The notes beneath the pieces were generated by a model. That model saw only the letters and a list, made by a program, of their open reading frames with translations. It searched no databases and was not told the origin of the DNA. Below are positions 1 through 6,460 of a stretch of 25,421 nucleotides of DNA, piece after piece. How positions within the stretch are numbered: position 1 is the first letter of the stretch; each line of letters starts with the position of its first letter. A program made the translations under genes and the position numbers. Source of the stretch: Acidobacteriota bacterium (GTDB lineage Bacteria > Acidobacteriota > Vicinamibacteria > Vicinamibacterales > UBA2999); assembly GCA_947465645.1 (NCBI GenBank), contig CANIBQ010000071.1, forward strand, positions 1 through 25,421, in the 5' to 3' direction.

Positions 1-74
1 ATCCCGTTTCCCGCTCCACTTTTCCTCATTCCGCCCGCCTCGCGGGTGAGAAAAACCCCGCGGCACATCCGAGC

Positions 75-148
<74 letters not shown>

Positions 149-707
149 ACCTTTCCTGAACAAATCCGCTCATCGGCATCGCGTCCATCGGGCCGTTGAA
201 GGCGCGTGGCTGCGGGCAGGGTCATCAACGAACGAAAGGCATAGGCAAGGGCCCTTCCAGCCTGACGTTCTTTCAGCCGCCAAACTGCCTTGGCAGCGGC
301 GATCGTTGTGGGGGAATTGTCCCGGAGGTGGGGAGGACTCAGCGGCCAAGGTGGCGCGCCGACGCGCAGTTGTCGTCCAAACGGATGCGGAAATGCGCGG
401 CACTTGTCTCTTCGCCTGACCCGAGCTCAAGTGCAGTCTTGGGGCCTGGCGCGCACGCGAAAGCACGCATTCGTGCGTGTGGATTCGAGGGTTTGAAACT
501 CCAATCGACATCCGCCATGAACGAGAGGGCTGGCGACGCCTGCCTGCCCGGCTGTTTGTCGGCTTATCAGCCCGACGCGCGAGCACGCGCCGCTCGCCGA
601 TGGCACCCGGCGAGGTCGGTGAGTCTCATATTCGGCACGCCTTGTGCGTAACGCTGTAGCGTGGGAAACGGCTGTTCTGGATTCCCTCAGCGACACGGAG
701 GTGCCCA
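149..707. other. Gene-poor stretch downstream of tRNA-Cys
   Basis: I find no supported gene here. Open frames exist on both strands, but they overlap each other, have low-complexity Arg/Ser/Ala-rich translations and lack a convincing ribosome binding site. The one clear local structure is a small hairpin at 464-479, with a six-base stem CACGCA/TGCGTG around a TTCG loop. It has no T-run, so it is not a standard terminator. The stretch may be decayed DNA next to the tRNA, but no recognisable protein fragment remains. Confidence 0.5.
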
Positions 708-1010
708 ATGACCGAACGTGAAGACGCCGTCACCTGCCACTGGCTCACGCCGACACGCATATTGCCGCACCCGTTTTGCTTTGACGCGGGCACCAAGCCG
801 TGGAGTTGTCTGCGCGACGGCCGGCCGCGCGCGCTTGACGTGACTGAACTTCATCAATGTGCCGCCTGCCCGCGGTGGGAACAGCGCACCTTCGACGCGA
901 CAAGGCGCGACCTGGTGTATGAGACATGGGGCGTCGGCATGCCGATCCCAGAGCAGCGAACGTTCGACGATCGGAGGCGGGACTTGGTGTGGGAGACGTG
1001 GGGCGTGTGA
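708..1010 (+). CDS. Small cysteine-containing protein with a C-terminal 24-residue repeat; function unknown
   Basis: The family is not recognised. The 100-residue frame starts with ATG at 708 after a good ribosome binding site (GGAGGTG at about 696-702). The N-terminal half has four spaced cysteines and ends in a CxxC (HQCAACPRW), so it could bind a metal, which is an inference. The C-terminal half is two near-identical 19-residue units, EQRTFDATRRDLVYETWGV and EQRTFDDRRRDLVWETWGV, joined by GMPIP; the second runs to the stop. The units differ at silent positions as well as in two or three residues, which suggests an old in-frame duplication kept under protein-level selection. There is no signal peptide or membrane segment. 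It stands alone, with no operon partner. I regard it as a real gene because of the ribosome binding site and the conserved repeat. Confidence 0.6.
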   Translation: MTEREDAVTCHWLTPTRILPHPFCFDAGTKPWSCLRDGRPRALDVTELHQCAACPRWEQRTFDATRRDLVYETWGVGMPIPEQRTFDDRRRDLVWETWGV

Positions 1011-1148
1011 TGCGATTGAAGTGGGATGAAGTAGGACGCGGGCCTGGCGCTCGAAGCTCTTGTTCTCGGGGCTGAGTTGTGGCGGTTGGATCGCGCTATG
1101 TCGGCTTGGCGCCGGCGTGGTCTCCGCGAATGCCACCTCTGTTGATTC

Positions 1149-1562
1149 CTATGTTTCGCGAGCCAGGTAGTCGGCCGGGGTCACGATTGCGATGCCGCGG
1201 AACGGATTCAAATTCAGGAGATCCTTGTCACCGGTCACGATCACGTCTGCGCGTCCGTTGACGGCCGCCTCGAGGAACTTGTCGTCCTTCGGATCACGCG
1301 ACGCGCGAATCGACTGCAGTACATCGATGATTTCCACAAGCGACGCGACGCGTTCGAGAAGTGCGTCGCGGCGCTCTCGACGCACGTAGCGATCGAACTT
1401 CGGCGAATGCAGTTTCTCGATCAGTTCGCGCAGCGTTTCCATCGTCGCAACGAGCTGCGCTCGTGTGACCGCTTTGTCGACGGCCTGGGCAGGCGTCGAT
1501 GACGCTGAAAGGAGACCGCTGATCAGGACGTTGGTGTCGATGACGACGCGCTCACGCGTCAT
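1149..1562 (-). CDS. PIN-domain toxin of a type II toxin-antitoxin pair
   Basis: This 137-residue protein matches the PIN-family toxins grouped as COG1569, predicted metal-dependent RNases that cleave RNA when freed from their antitoxin. Visible acidic active-site residues are Asp9 in VVIDTNVLISGLL, a Glu near 43-46 in METLRELIEK, Asp93/Asp94 in DPKDDKFLEAA and Asp112 in VTGDKDLLNL. These are in the order and spacing expected of an intact PIN fold. Its ATG lies inside the end of the upstream antitoxin gene (11-base overlap), as expected for translationally coupled toxin-antitoxin operons. Expression should come from the antitoxin promoter. The cellular RNA target cannot be read from the sequence. 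Confidence 0.9.
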   Translation of the reverse strand: MTRERVVIDTNVLISGLLSASSTPAQAVDKAVTRAQLVATMETLRELIEKLHSPKFDRYVRRERRDALLERVASLVEIIDVLQSIRASRDPKDDKFLEAAVNGRADVIVTGDKDLLNLNPFRGIAIVTPADYLARET

Positions 1563-1806
1563 CGTCAGCGAGCAGCGCGTTCAAGCGTTCGTCAGTGAGC
1601 CCATTCGCGGCAGCTTCTGCCGCAACCTGGTTCCTGAGGTCCAGAAACGCCTGGATATTTCCGGTTCGCAGTCGCTCGTAGTCTGCCATTGAGAGCACGA
1701 CTGCGATGTCCCGGTCCTGGCGGCGGATGACGATTGGTTCACGTTGCGCATCGTCGAGGATTGCGCCCAGGCGATTCTTGGCCTCTGTCGCAGGCACTGT
1801 TTTCAA
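1552..1806 (-). CDS. Phd/YefM-family antitoxin partner of the PIN toxin
   Basis: This is an 84-residue antitoxin. The N-terminal part (MKTVPATEAKNRLGAILDDA, then PIVIRRQDRDIAVVLSMADYERL) is the Phd/YefM DNA-binding fold. The acidic C-terminus (LTDERLNALLADDDA) is the likely toxin-neutralising tail. The start codon appears to be TTG at 1806-1804, preceded on the minus strand by AGGAG at a seven-base spacing, and no better in-frame ATG exists nearby. Its stop overlaps the toxin start by 11 bases. Proteins of this family repress their own promoter by binding palindromes, and such palindromes are present directly upstream (1823-1844). Confidence 0.9.
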   Translation of the reverse strand: MKTVPATEAKNRLGAILDDAQREPIVIRRQDRDIAVVLSMADYERLRTGNIQAFLDLRNQVAAEAAANGLTDERLNALLADDDA

Positions 1807-1822
1807 ATGATTTCTCCTATCG

Positions 1823-1863
1823 AGCTAATTTAGCTATTATAGCTGAATTGCCGTGGCTTCTGA
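1823..1863 (-). promoter_or_regulatory. Promoter and overlapping palindromic operators of the Phd/PIN operon
   Basis: Two 13-base palindromes, each with arms AGCTA/TAGCT around a three-base centre, lie at 1823-1835 and 1832-1844 and share their middle arm. On the minus strand the second palindrome contains a perfect TATAAT -10 box (1841 to 1836). A weak -35, TTCAGA, sits 17 bases upstream at about 1859-1864. A repressor bound here would cover both the -10 box and the start site, as expected for Phd-type autoregulation. The -10 and palindromes are seen directly; binding by this antitoxin is inferred. Confidence 0.65.
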
Positions 1864-1883
1864 AAACAGGGTCCATTCCAGTC

Positions 1884-2660
1884 ATGTCCAGGCTGAAGAA
1901 GAACGACTATGAGACGGCGCTCGAGCCGCTGCAGCTCGAGCTGAACAATGTCGCGCGGTGGCTACGGCACACGGGCGCGCGCATGGTGGTGCTGTTCGAG
2001 GGCCGCGACACAGCCGGGAAGGGTGGCTGTATCAATGCCATCGCCGAAACCCTCAATCCGCGCCAGGTGCGTATCGCGGCTCTTGCCGCACCTGGTGAGC
2101 GGGAGCGCACGCAGTGGTATTTCCAGCGTTACGTCGAGCACCTGCCCGCCGCTGGTGAGCTCGTCCTGTTCGACCGCAGTTGGTACAACCGGGCAGGCGT
2201 CGAGAAGGTGATGCAGTTCTGCACGCCGGCCGAGTACAGGCAGTTCCTCACACAGGCGCCGGTGTTCGAAAAGCTGCTGACCGATGCCGGGATCCTGCTC
2301 TACAAGTACTGGCTGGCTGTCGATCAGCAATACCAGGAGGAACGCTTCGCCGAGCGGGCGACGGACCCTCTCAAGCGCTGGAAGGTCTCGCCAATCGACC
2401 TCGAGGCGCGCCGCCGATATGCCGATTACGGGCGCGCCCGTGACGTCATGTTCAGGGCAACCCACACCGCGTATGCGCCGTGGGCTGTCGTCAACTTCAA
2501 CGATCAACGCCGGGGCCGCCTGAACCTGATCCGCCACCTGCTCGACTCGGTGCCCGACTCCAGGCTGGCGAGCAGGACTATCAGCCTTCCTCCTCTTCGG
2601 GGCACGCTGCGTCGAGAACGTTACACGGGACCGGTGAAGCCGATCCGCGGCGCTTACTGA
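1884..2660 (+). CDS. ppk2: Polyphosphate kinase 2 family protein (PPK2)
   Basis: This 258-residue P-loop kinase belongs to the PPK2 family, which transfers phosphate between inorganic polyphosphate and nucleotides. Visible motifs are Walker A GRDTAGKGG (residues 40-48), the Walker B region LVLFDRSWYNRAG (93-105) and the basic lid region KRWKVSPIDLEARRRYADY. The length fits single-domain PPK2 enzymes. The ATG at 1884 was chosen because it begins the normal N-terminus (MSRLKKNDYETALEPLQLEL). The open frame extends upstream to 1734, but that part crosses the promoter and start of the divergent Phd gene and does not look like the family. Ribosome binding is weak. Whether it prefers ADP, AMP or GDP cannot be decided from these motifs. 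Confidence 0.92.
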   Translation: MSRLKKNDYETALEPLQLELNNVARWLRHTGARMVVLFEGRDTAGKGGCINAIAETLNPRQVRIAALAAPGERERTQWYFQRYVEHLPAAGELVLFDRSWYNRAGVEKVMQFCTPAEYRQFLTQAPVFEKLLTDAGILLYKYWLAVDQQYQEERFAERATDPLKRWKVSPIDLEARRRYADYGRARDVMFRATHTAYAPWAVVNFNDQRRGRLNLIRHLLDSVPDSRLASRTISLPPLRGTLRRERYTGPVKPIRGAY

Positions 2661-2735
2661 ACCGGCACTCAGTCTCGGTCTATTCCGGTCACATCCACAG
2701 GACCCGGACGCATTCCTGAAGGCGCTACTGTCGGT

Positions 2736-3863
2736 TCAACGCTCGGGCTCCCCGGCGAGTCCGACGTCGCTGATCCTGCCGCCGTAGACCCTGCGCAGGA
2801 AATACAGGCTCACGTGGACCAGCCCGATCAGGACCGGCACCTCCACCAGCGGGCCCACGACCGTGGCGAACGCGATGGGCGAGGTGATGCCGAACACCGC
2901 AATGGATACCGCGATGGCCAACTCGAAGTTATTGCCAGAGGCCGTGAAGGCCAGCGTGGCGGCCCGCGAGTAATCCGCCCCGATCTTCCAGGCCATGAAG
3001 AAACTGATCAGGAACATGAACGCGAAGTAGGTACTGAGCGGAATGGCAATCCAGAGCACATCCAGCGGCTGCGACACGATCCGCTCCCCCTGCATCGAAA
3101 ACATCACGACGATCGTGAAGAGGAGCGCGACGAGCGTGATCGGCGAGATGATCGGCACGAAGACCCGGGTATACCAGTCGCGCCCTTTCAGGGGCACGAG
3201 GATCGATCGGCTGAGGATGCCCGCCGCGAACGGAATGCCCAGGTAGATCATGACGCTGCTGAAGATCTCGCCGATGCTCACCTCGACGGCCATGCCTCGC
3301 AGTCCGAACAGCGGCGGCAGCACCGTCACGAAAATCCAGGCGTACAGGCCGAACGTGAGAATCTGGAAGACGCTGTTCACCGCGACGAGGCCGGCCGCGT
3401 ACTCGCTGTTGCCTCGGGCCAACTGGTTCCACACCAGCACCATGGCGATGCAGCGGGCAATGCCCACCAGGATCAGTCCCACCATGTAGGAACCCCAGCG
3501 AGGGTCAGGTCCGAATAGCGACGGAGCCATAAACCCGAAAAACACCACCGACAACCCGAACATGACGACGGGGCCGACGATCCAGTTCTGCACCAGGGAC
3601 AGCCCCAGAATCCTGACATCGGCAAAGACCCTGGGCATCAGTTCGTACTGCACCTTCGCCAGTGGCGGGTACATCATCAGGATCAGCCCGAAGGCAATGA
3701 GCAGATTCGTGTGTGCGCCGACGGTCAGGGCCCCGTTAAACCGTTCGACGCCCGCTTGAAACAGGTAGCCGGCAGCGACGCCGATTCCCATCGCGAGGAA
3801 TATCCAGACCGCCAGATAGCGGTCGAGGCATGACAGGTTCTTCGCGACACTCCGTGTCACCAT
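2736..3863 (-). CDS. acr3: ACR3-family arsenite efflux permease
   Basis: This 375-residue inner-membrane protein has about ten hydrophobic segments and belongs to the ACR3 branch of the bile/arsenite/riboflavin transporter superfamily. It exports arsenite using the proton motive force. Diagnostic segments are the N-terminal [19 protein letters not shown], Cys138 in [16 protein letters not shown] (the TM4 cysteine required for arsenite transport in the family), and Glu314 in the segment [19 protein letters not shown] followed by [17 protein letters not shown]. The ATG at 3863 has a GAGGTG ribosome binding site two bases upstream, a tight spacing. It is divergent from the arsenate reductase gene with only 27 bases between the starts, so ArsC would make arsenite and this pump would remove it. 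Confidence 0.95.
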   Translation of the reverse strand: MVTRSVAKNLSCLDRYLAVWIFLAMGIGVAAGYLFQAGVERFNGALTVGAHTNLLIAFGLILMMYPPLAKVQYELMPRVFADVRILGLSLVQNWIVGPVVMFGLSVVFFGFMAPSLFGPDPRWGSYMVGLILVGIARCIAMVLVWNQLARGNSEYAAGLVAVNSVFQILTFGLYAWIFVTVLPPLFGLRGMAVEVSIGEIFSSVMIYLGIPFAAGILSRSILVPLKGRDWYTRVFVPIISPITLVALLFTIVVMFSMQGERIVSQPLDVLWIAIPLSTYFAFMFLISFFMAWKIGADYSRAATLAFTASGNNFELAIAVSIAVFGITSPIAFATVVGPLVEVPVLIGLVHVSLYFLRRVYGGRISDVGLAGEPER

Positions 3864-3890
3864 TGCACCTCGATATTAGGACCAATACTC
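3864..3890. promoter_or_regulatory. 27-base divergent intergenic region of the arsenic genes, with an imperfect dyad
   Basis: The gap between the two divergent start codons holds both ribosome binding sites (GAGGTG for the pump, AGGA for arsC) and an imperfect 14-base dyad at 3874-3887 (TATT...AATA, five of seven pairs). It is too short for two full promoters, so at least one must lie within the opposite coding region. The dyad is a candidate binding site for an ArsR-type repressor, but no arsR gene is present in this window. Confidence 0.35.
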
Positions 3891-4289
3891 ATGAAAACCG
3901 TTGTCTTTGCCTGTGTGCACAACGCCGGTCGCTCCCAGATGGCCGCCGCGCTGTTCAACAAGCTGGCGGATCCCGCGAAGGGGCGAGCGCTCTCCGCGGG
4001 GACATCGCCTGGAGAGCGGGTGCATCCCGAGGTCGTCACCGTCATGCGGGAAGAGGGGATCGACCTCAGCGACGCTCGCCCTCGGAAGCTCACGCCCGAG
4101 CTCGCGGCCGAGGCCCAGTTGCTGGTGACGATGGGTTGTGGGGATGAATGTCCCTATGTGCCGGGCCTCCGCCGTGATGACTGGCCGCTCGAAGATCCGA
4201 AGGGGAAGCCGATCGAACGCGTGCGCGCCATTCGCGACGAGATTCGCGATCGCGTCGAGGCGCTGATTGCCCAGGAGGCTGTGGGGTAG
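3891..4289 (+). CDS. arsC: Arsenate reductase ArsC, thioredoxin-coupled (low-molecular-weight phosphatase fold)
   Basis: This 132-residue protein reduces arsenate to arsenite in the cytoplasm. The phosphatase-type P-loop CVHNAGRSQ gives the nucleophilic Cys8 and Arg14. The two further redox cysteines are Cys83 and Cys87 in MGCGDECPYVPG. The Asp of DWPLEDPKG near residue 102 is the usual general acid. The three-cysteine arrangement marks the thioredoxin-dependent type rather than the glutaredoxin type. The CxxxC spacing is shorter than in Staphylococcus aureus ArsC but is the common pattern of the MGCGD group. It faces the ACR3 pump gene across 27 bases, forming a minimal arsenic resistance unit. 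Confidence 0.95.
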   Translation: MKTVVFACVHNAGRSQMAAALFNKLADPAKGRALSAGTSPGERVHPEVVTVMREEGIDLSDARPRKLTPELAAEAQLLVTMGCGDECPYVPGLRRDDWPLEDPKGKPIERVRAIRDEIRDRVEALIAQEAVG

Positions 4290-4374
4290 GGTCGGTCCGC
4301 GAGGATATCGAGCAGACGCGCCTGCCGGCGTGATTTGTCGCGGGCGGAAGGGATCTTGATCGAGAAGCGTTGGG

Positions 4375-4711
4375 CTATCGGCTGATGTGGAGGCCGAGAA
4401 ACAGCTCGAGGCCTTGATCGATGCCGGCAAGTTCGCTGGAAGATATCTGCCCAAACATCCGTCGAATGCGGCGCTTGTCAATCGATCGAAGGTGATCGAC
4501 GAGAGCATACGACGCCTTCGTGAGGCCACTCGAACCGGCCGCCAGGCCGGGATACAGCGCACCCTTGCCGGCCGTTCCCGTAACCGGGACTACCGCGATC
4601 AGCGTTCACCGTCGGCTCGCTCACGGTGATGCATGGGCGAACGCCACGCTGCTCGTGACCGACGGTGGGATTGAGCTCCACAAGCACGACTGTTCCTCGA
4701 TCGAGGGTCAC
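4375..4711 (-). pseudogene. mazF-like (PemK/MazF) endoribonuclease toxin, frameshifted
   Basis: The N-terminal part (DRGTVVLVELNP, then TVGHEQRGVRPCITVSEP and TVNAD) is a normal MazF start. The frame then breaks near 4597. From 4596 to the TAG at 4375-4377, in another frame, the rest of the fold reads through without a stop: AVVPVTGTAGKGALYPGL, SGLTKASYALVDHLRSIDK and RRIRRMFGQISSSEL. One extra base separates the two frames, and about six residues usually found between NAD and AVVPVTG are missing. The likely start is GTG at 4711, which overlaps the antitoxin stop (GTGA) and has AAGG about seven bases upstream; an ATG at 4729 is the alternative. If the sequence is correct, the toxin is not made in functional form. 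Confidence 0.85.
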
Positions 4712-5001
4712 ATCGATTCCTTCGTCCACCCTCGGCCCGCGATCCAGCGAACCGGCGTTCCGGCGCTGGCATCAACGAGCGTCTCGTCTGCAGGTAGATC
4801 GGAGACCCAGTCGCTCAGGTCCACGTCAACAAGTTCGGTTGTCTCGGGATGAGGATTCTGGACGGACTGCAGAAGGGCATCCCGGCGGCGCTGAGTCAAT
4901 TCGTGCTCGACGGCCTCAACGATGAACCGGCTGCGGTTCCGTTCGAGCTGATCGATCTTCTCCACGAGGTCGGCTGGTAAGGTGACCGTGACGCGTTCCA
5001 T
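4708..5001 (-). CDS. Ribbon-helix-helix antitoxin (CopG/MazE-like) of the broken mazF pair
   Basis: From ATG at 5001 this is a 97-residue protein. The N-terminal ribbon-helix-helix DNA-binding segment reads MERVTVTLPADLVEKIDQL, then ERNRSRFIVEAVEHELTQRR. It is followed by an acidic toxin-binding tail (TTELVDVDLSDWVSDLPADE). A second ATG at 5010 (MPAMERV) is possible. The open frame continues upstream to 5082, but those extra residues belong to an older protease fragment and cross the promoter, so they should not be annotated as antitoxin. No clear ribosome binding site is visible. Its stop overlaps the toxin start. With the toxin frameshifted, this antitoxin may survive as an orphan repressor. 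Confidence 0.85.
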   Translation of the reverse strand: MERVTVTLPADLVEKIDQLERNRSRFIVEAVEHELTQRRRDALLQSVQNPHPETTELVDVDLSDWVSDLPADETLVDASAGTPVRWIAGRGWTKESM

Positions 5002-5016
5002 TGCAGGCATATCGAT

Positions 5017-5045
5017 AGTATGACTTAAAGTGTGATCATACTCAA
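5017..5045 (-). promoter_or_regulatory. Promoter with inverted repeat upstream of the ribbon-helix-helix antitoxin
   Basis: On the minus strand a -35 TTGAGT (5045 to 5040) and a -10 CATACT (5022 to 5017) are separated by exactly 17 bases. A perfect inverted repeat GTATGA...TCATAC (arms at 5018-5023 and 5036-5041) overlaps both boxes. This is the layout expected for an antitoxin that represses its own operon. The boxes and repeat are visible in the sequence; the regulation is inferred. Confidence 0.55.
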
Positions 5046-5215
5046 AGCGTGTGCTTACGTCACCCACCTGGCAGAGCACCACGCTTCAAATCGGAGCAGC
5101 ACGAGGACGGTGAGCACTTCGAGCCGTCCGATCCATCTGCGCCGTGCATCAGAAACGTCGCGTGTACGTAGACACTGATGCCGGCAAACGTCCCGATCCG
5201 CGTCGACCACTTCAT
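5035..5215 (-). pseudogene. Remnant of a site-2 protease (M50) N-terminus
   Basis: The ATG at 5215-5213 begins MKWSTRIGTFAGISVYVHAT followed by FLM, which closely resembles the start of site-2 (M50) zinc metalloproteases (pattern MKWS..IG...GI.VYVH.TFLL). The frame then breaks. Parts of the expected next hydrophobic segment appear in another frame (WIGRLEVLTVLVLLRF). A third segment, VVLCQVGDVSTRFEY at about 5082-5038, aligns position by position with the active-site helix VVLHELGHALTARRY, but the zinc-binding HELGH has become CQVGD. Nothing of the remaining protease is found, and the antitoxin promoter begins where the similarity ends. I read it as a decayed 5' fragment beside the toxin-antitoxin module. 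The first 23 residues are the strongest evidence. Confidence 0.65.
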
Positions 5216-5249
5216 GAAGTCCCCCCGTCAGTAGGCCAGGCCGCGCACG

Positions 5250-6287
5250 TCAGCTCTCAGCCGTCTTGTCGAGCAGCGTCTTCAGGACCTGTTCTGCCCT
5301 GACCTCGTTCAGCAGGCGTTCCCCCCGTTCGTAGGCACTGACGTTCCCGAGGGTCGTGTCGGCGATGTTGGCCAACGCTTCGCGCGTGAGAAACGCCTGG
5401 TGCGACGTGACGAGGACGTTGGGGAAGGTGAGGAGACGCGCCAGCACATCGTCCTGCAGGACCTGCTCCGAGAGGTTGCGGAAGAAGATGCCTTCCTCTT
5501 CTTCGTACACGTCCAGTCCGGCCGCGCCGACCTGGCCACGCTTGAGCGCGTCAATCAGGGCGCGGGTGTCCACCAGCGCCCCGCGACCGGTGTTGATCAG
5601 CATGACACCGGGTTTCATCCGGGCGAGCGCGTCGGCATCGATGAGATGTTGAGTGGCGGGTGTGAGGGGGACGTGCAGCGAAATGACGTCGGAGTCGCGA
5701 TACAACACGGGCAGCTCCGTGTACCGGACGTTCAGTTCCGTGCGAAGCGTCTCGTTCGGCGTCAGGTCGAACGCCAGGAGACGGCACCCGAATCCGTGCA
5801 GAATTCGTGCGACGACGGCGCCGATTCCACCGGTACCGACGATGCCACAGGTCTTGCCGAACAGATCGAAACCGACCAATCCTTCGAGAGAGAAATTGGC
5901 CTCGCGTACCCGGTTGTACGCCCGGTGGATCTTCCGGTTGAGGGCCAGCATGAGGCCGACCGTATGTTCCGCGACGGCATGCGGTGAGTACTCCGGCACC
6001 CGGACGACGACGACCCCGCGCCTGCCAGCCTCATCGAGATCGACGTGGTTGTAGCCCGCCGAACGAAGCGCGATCAAGCGCGTCCCACCGGCCTGCAGGG
6101 TCGCGATCGTCTCGGCGTCGACGCGGTCGTTGACAAACGAGCAGACGGCCGGGAAGCCCGCGGCCAGCGAAGCCGTCTGGCGAGTCAACCGTGGCTCGAA
6201 AAACGTGAGATCGTGCGCGAAGCGGACGTTCGCCGCTGCCAGTGCCTCGCGGTCGTACGTGTGCGTGTCGAAGACGGCCAGCTTCAT
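5250..6287 (-). CDS. ldhA: D-lactate dehydrogenase-type 2-hydroxyacid dehydrogenase
   Basis: This 345-residue NAD-dependent dehydrogenase interconverts pyruvate and D-lactate. It contains the NAD-binding GTGGIG (151-156) and the catalytic triad Arg235 (INTGRGALVD), Glu264 (LDVYEEEEGIFF) and His296 (VTSHQAFLTREAL). The segments LRSAGYNHVDLDEA and VPEYSPHAVAEHTVGLMLAL are also present. The GIFF segment after the glutamate is typical of fermentative LdhA rather than of glycerate or phosphoglycerate dehydrogenases. The ATG at 6287 was chosen because MKLAVFDTHTYD is the normal LdhA start; the frame continues upstream without family similarity. A GAGG lies about ten bases before it. It is divergent from the P-type ATPase gene. 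Confidence 0.93.
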   Translation of the reverse strand: MKLAVFDTHTYDREALAAANVRFAHDLTFFEPRLTRQTASLAAGFPAVCSFVNDRVDAETIATLQAGGTRLIALRSAGYNHVDLDEAGRRGVVVVRVPEYSPHAVAEHTVGLMLALNRKIHRAYNRVREANFSLEGLVGFDLFGKTCGIVGTGGIGAVVARILHGFGCRLLAFDLTPNETLRTELNVRYTELPVLYRDSDVISLHVPLTPATQHLIDADALARMKPGVMLINTGRGALVDTRALIDALKRGQVGAAGLDVYEEEEGIFFRNLSEQVLQDDVLARLLTFPNVLVTSHQAFLTREALANIADTTLGNVSAYERGERLLNEVRAEQVLKTLLDKTAES

Positions 6288-6460
6288 GGTGTGCGTCCCT
6301 CGGAGGCGTTGGGGACAGGGAGTATGGCCCATGGCGCGCGCCATTGAGTTATTCTCCGAACCGCCGTGACCGCCGCCCGATTCGTCTTGCAGCCACAAGG
6401 CAATTCAACGCGTACAAATCGTCCCATACAACGAGTCACGGCAACCATCTCGGCGTCCCG
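6288..6460. other. Divergent intergenic region, ldhA / P-type ATPase
   Basis: These 173 bases separate two divergent start codons and should contain both promoters. I see no strong -10/-35 pair, palindrome or leader structure. The ATPase frame stays open through it, so a longer N-terminus is formally possible, but the extra residues (Arg-rich, without family similarity) argue against it. Confidence 0.4.

Noticed and set aside
463..480. Rho-independent terminator at the TTCG hairpin
   Set aside because: The hairpin is clear, but no T-run follows on either strand and no gene ends just before it.
196..651. 151-residue plus-strand frame after the tRNA
   Set aside because: It has no ribosome binding site, is low in complexity, and is overlapped by equally long frames on both strands. 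It is not supported as a gene.
4387..4629. 80-residue plus-strand frame after arsC
   Set aside because: It lies antisense to the mazF pseudogene, whose family match explains the region.
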